Shown here: positions 5,786 to 6,525 of the stretch, in pieces | Layout of the letters: the number at the start of each line of letters is the position of its first letter | Numbering within the stretch: the first letter of the stretch is position 1 | Assembly: GCA_030634675.1 (NCBI GenBank) | Contig: DAOWAH010000095.1 | Coordinates: 1-6,525 of the forward strand | DNA length: 6,525 bases | From: Fidelibacterota bacterium | GTDB taxonomy: Bacteria > Marinisomatota > Marinisomatia > Marinisomatales > TCS56 | Direction: 5' to 3' | Made by a program: the position numbers and the translations under genes | Notes under the pieces: generated by a model | What the model saw: the letters and a program-made list of their open reading frames with translations, nothing else | What the model was told of the DNA's origin: nothing | Database searches by the model: none

Positions 5786-6490
5786 ATGTCTATCCCAAAT
5801 AGTGTAAATGAAATAGAAAAAGTAGTTGGTACCAGAGAGGGATTTTTTGAGGATTTGCTAAATAAAGACGATTGGTCTTTTGTTATAAAATTGCATGCAT
5901 TCTTTGAATCCATCTGCACTCAGTTGCTCTTATTTCACTTCAATCAACCTGACTTAAAAAGTATATTTGGCAGATTGGAGTTAAGTGACAAAACAACTGG
6001 GAAAATTGCATTTCTTGAGAAACTGGGATTGATTTCGAAAGAGAACAGAAGATACATAGCATCACTCTCAGAGCTAAGGAACAAGCTTGTTCATGATGTT
6101 TTCAATTGTGAATTCAAATTCAGCGAGTATGTTGAGATCCTTAATTCTGATAAAATAAAGAGTTTGGCTATATCATTTAGCCCATTTGAAACATTTGTCG
6201 GAGAGACTAGCAAATTAGGTCCCCAAGGTGACGGTAATAAAAAAGAATTAAAGAAACAGGCTGAAGTCGGCAGTATTATCAATCGATTTAAAAATAATCC
6301 TAAAGAACACATTCACATAGGAGCAAGGAATGTGTTGGTCAATATAATTGATTCCCATTATTATAGTGACTACCAGCAGTGGGTAATTGCAAACAGCTTT
6401 TTAGGTACAAACGCAGTGCAAGAGCTTCAAATAGAGGTGTTAAGAGATTTGAAAGATAGAATGGCAAATAAAAATAAACCGACACAATAA
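5786..6490 (+). CDS. HEPN-like hypothetical protein (R-x4-H motif)
   Basis: I do not recognise a named family for this 234-residue soluble protein. The N-terminal half is helical: DWSFVIKLHAFFES (29-42), then KIAFLEKLGLISKENRRYIASLSELRNKLVH (73-103). The pattern of a helix, then L-G-L-I, a short helix and L-R-N-K-L-V-H is that of HEPN-type, MltR/DUF4145-like helical bundles. Arg98 and His103 form the R-x4-H motif that is catalytic in HEPN RNases, though in many HEPN-like proteins it is not shown to cut RNA. After a Gly/Lys-rich linker (about 146-160), a second region (161-225) is also mostly helical and unidentified. No MNT-type nucleotidyltransferase or antitoxin is visible beside it, but the window ends 35 bases later. 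Base use is clearly richer in A and T than murQ (5941-6000 has 21 G+C of 60; 4081-4140 has 38 of 60), which suggests acquisition. Start choice is uncertain because of the in-frame leader at 5741. Confidence 0.75.
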   Translation: MSIPNSVNEIEKVVGTREGFFEDLLNKDDWSFVIKLHAFFESICTQLLLFHFNQPDLKSIFGRLELSDKTTGKIAFLEKLGLISKENRRYIASLSELRNKLVHDVFNCEFKFSEYVEILNSDKIKSLAISFSPFETFVGETSKLGPQGDGNKKELKKQAEVGSIINRFKNNPKEHIHIGARNVLVNIIDSHYYSDYQQWVIANSFLGTNAVQELQIEVLRDLKDRMANKNKPTQ

Positions 6491-6509
6491 TACTAAAACT
6501 ATCAAATTC

Positions 6510-6525
6510 TTGTTCTAACAAAGGG
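6510..6525 (+). other. Possible left end of an integron attC site (cut by the window edge)
   Basis: TTGTTCTAACAAAGGG begins 20 bases after the stop of the HEPN-like gene. TCTAACAAA closely resembles the 5' core (R'') of attC sites, which lie just 3' of cassette genes. It also contains the small inverted repeat TTGTT-CT-AACAA. Its heptamer TTCTAAC (6513-6519) is the exact complement of GTTAGAA at 5769-5775, just before the gene. The rest of an attC would lie outside the window, so this cannot be confirmed. Confidence 0.25.

Overview
The window looks like chromosomal sequence from a Gram-negative bacterium. It carries an outer-membrane patatin fused to POTRA and beta-barrel domains, and a MurQ for recycling peptidoglycan sugars. 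Leaders are often AT-rich with weak or absent Shine-Dalgarno (SD) sites. This combination fits the Bacteroidota/Calditrichota-like (FCB) group or a related uncultured lineage, but the placement is an inference and no marker here settles it.

Layout. Positions 1-68 probably hold the last codons of an unidentified upstream gene. Positions 137-2539 hold one long reading frame for a patatin-like phospholipase with two POTRA repeats and a BamA-type barrel. An in-frame TAA at 2189-2191 interrupts it, and the frame then stays open and barrel-like to a normal C-terminal aromatic residue at 2539. On the opposite strand, convergent with it, are prmA (ribosomal protein L11 methyltransferase, 2555-3445) and, 7 bases upstream of prmA, a ylxP/DUF503 gene (3453-3752). 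Transcribed divergently from these are murQ (3883-4806) and a small membrane methyltransferase-family protein (4912-5439). A strong hairpin terminator at 5449-5484 follows the latter.

Positions 5485-5785 hold no large gene but several small structures: repeated GTAATA-type words, a short palindrome, and a long imperfect hairpin covering the ribosome-binding site of a 12-codon reading frame. That short frame is in phase with the next gene and separated from it only by a TAA. The last gene (5786-6490) encodes an AT-rich, HEPN-like protein with an R-x4-H motif. It is unlike the housekeeping genes to its left and is probably an accessory acquisition. The window stops just after a TTCTAACAAAGGG sequence that resembles the left end of an integron attC site.

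The housekeeping genes do not form one obvious pathway. PrmA and YlxP are translation-related or uncharacterised conserved proteins, while MurQ acts in cell-wall sugar recycling. The points most worth a second look are the interrupted type Vd-like patatin, the SD-sequestering hairpin with its in-frame leader, and the possible cassette nature of the HEPN-like gene.
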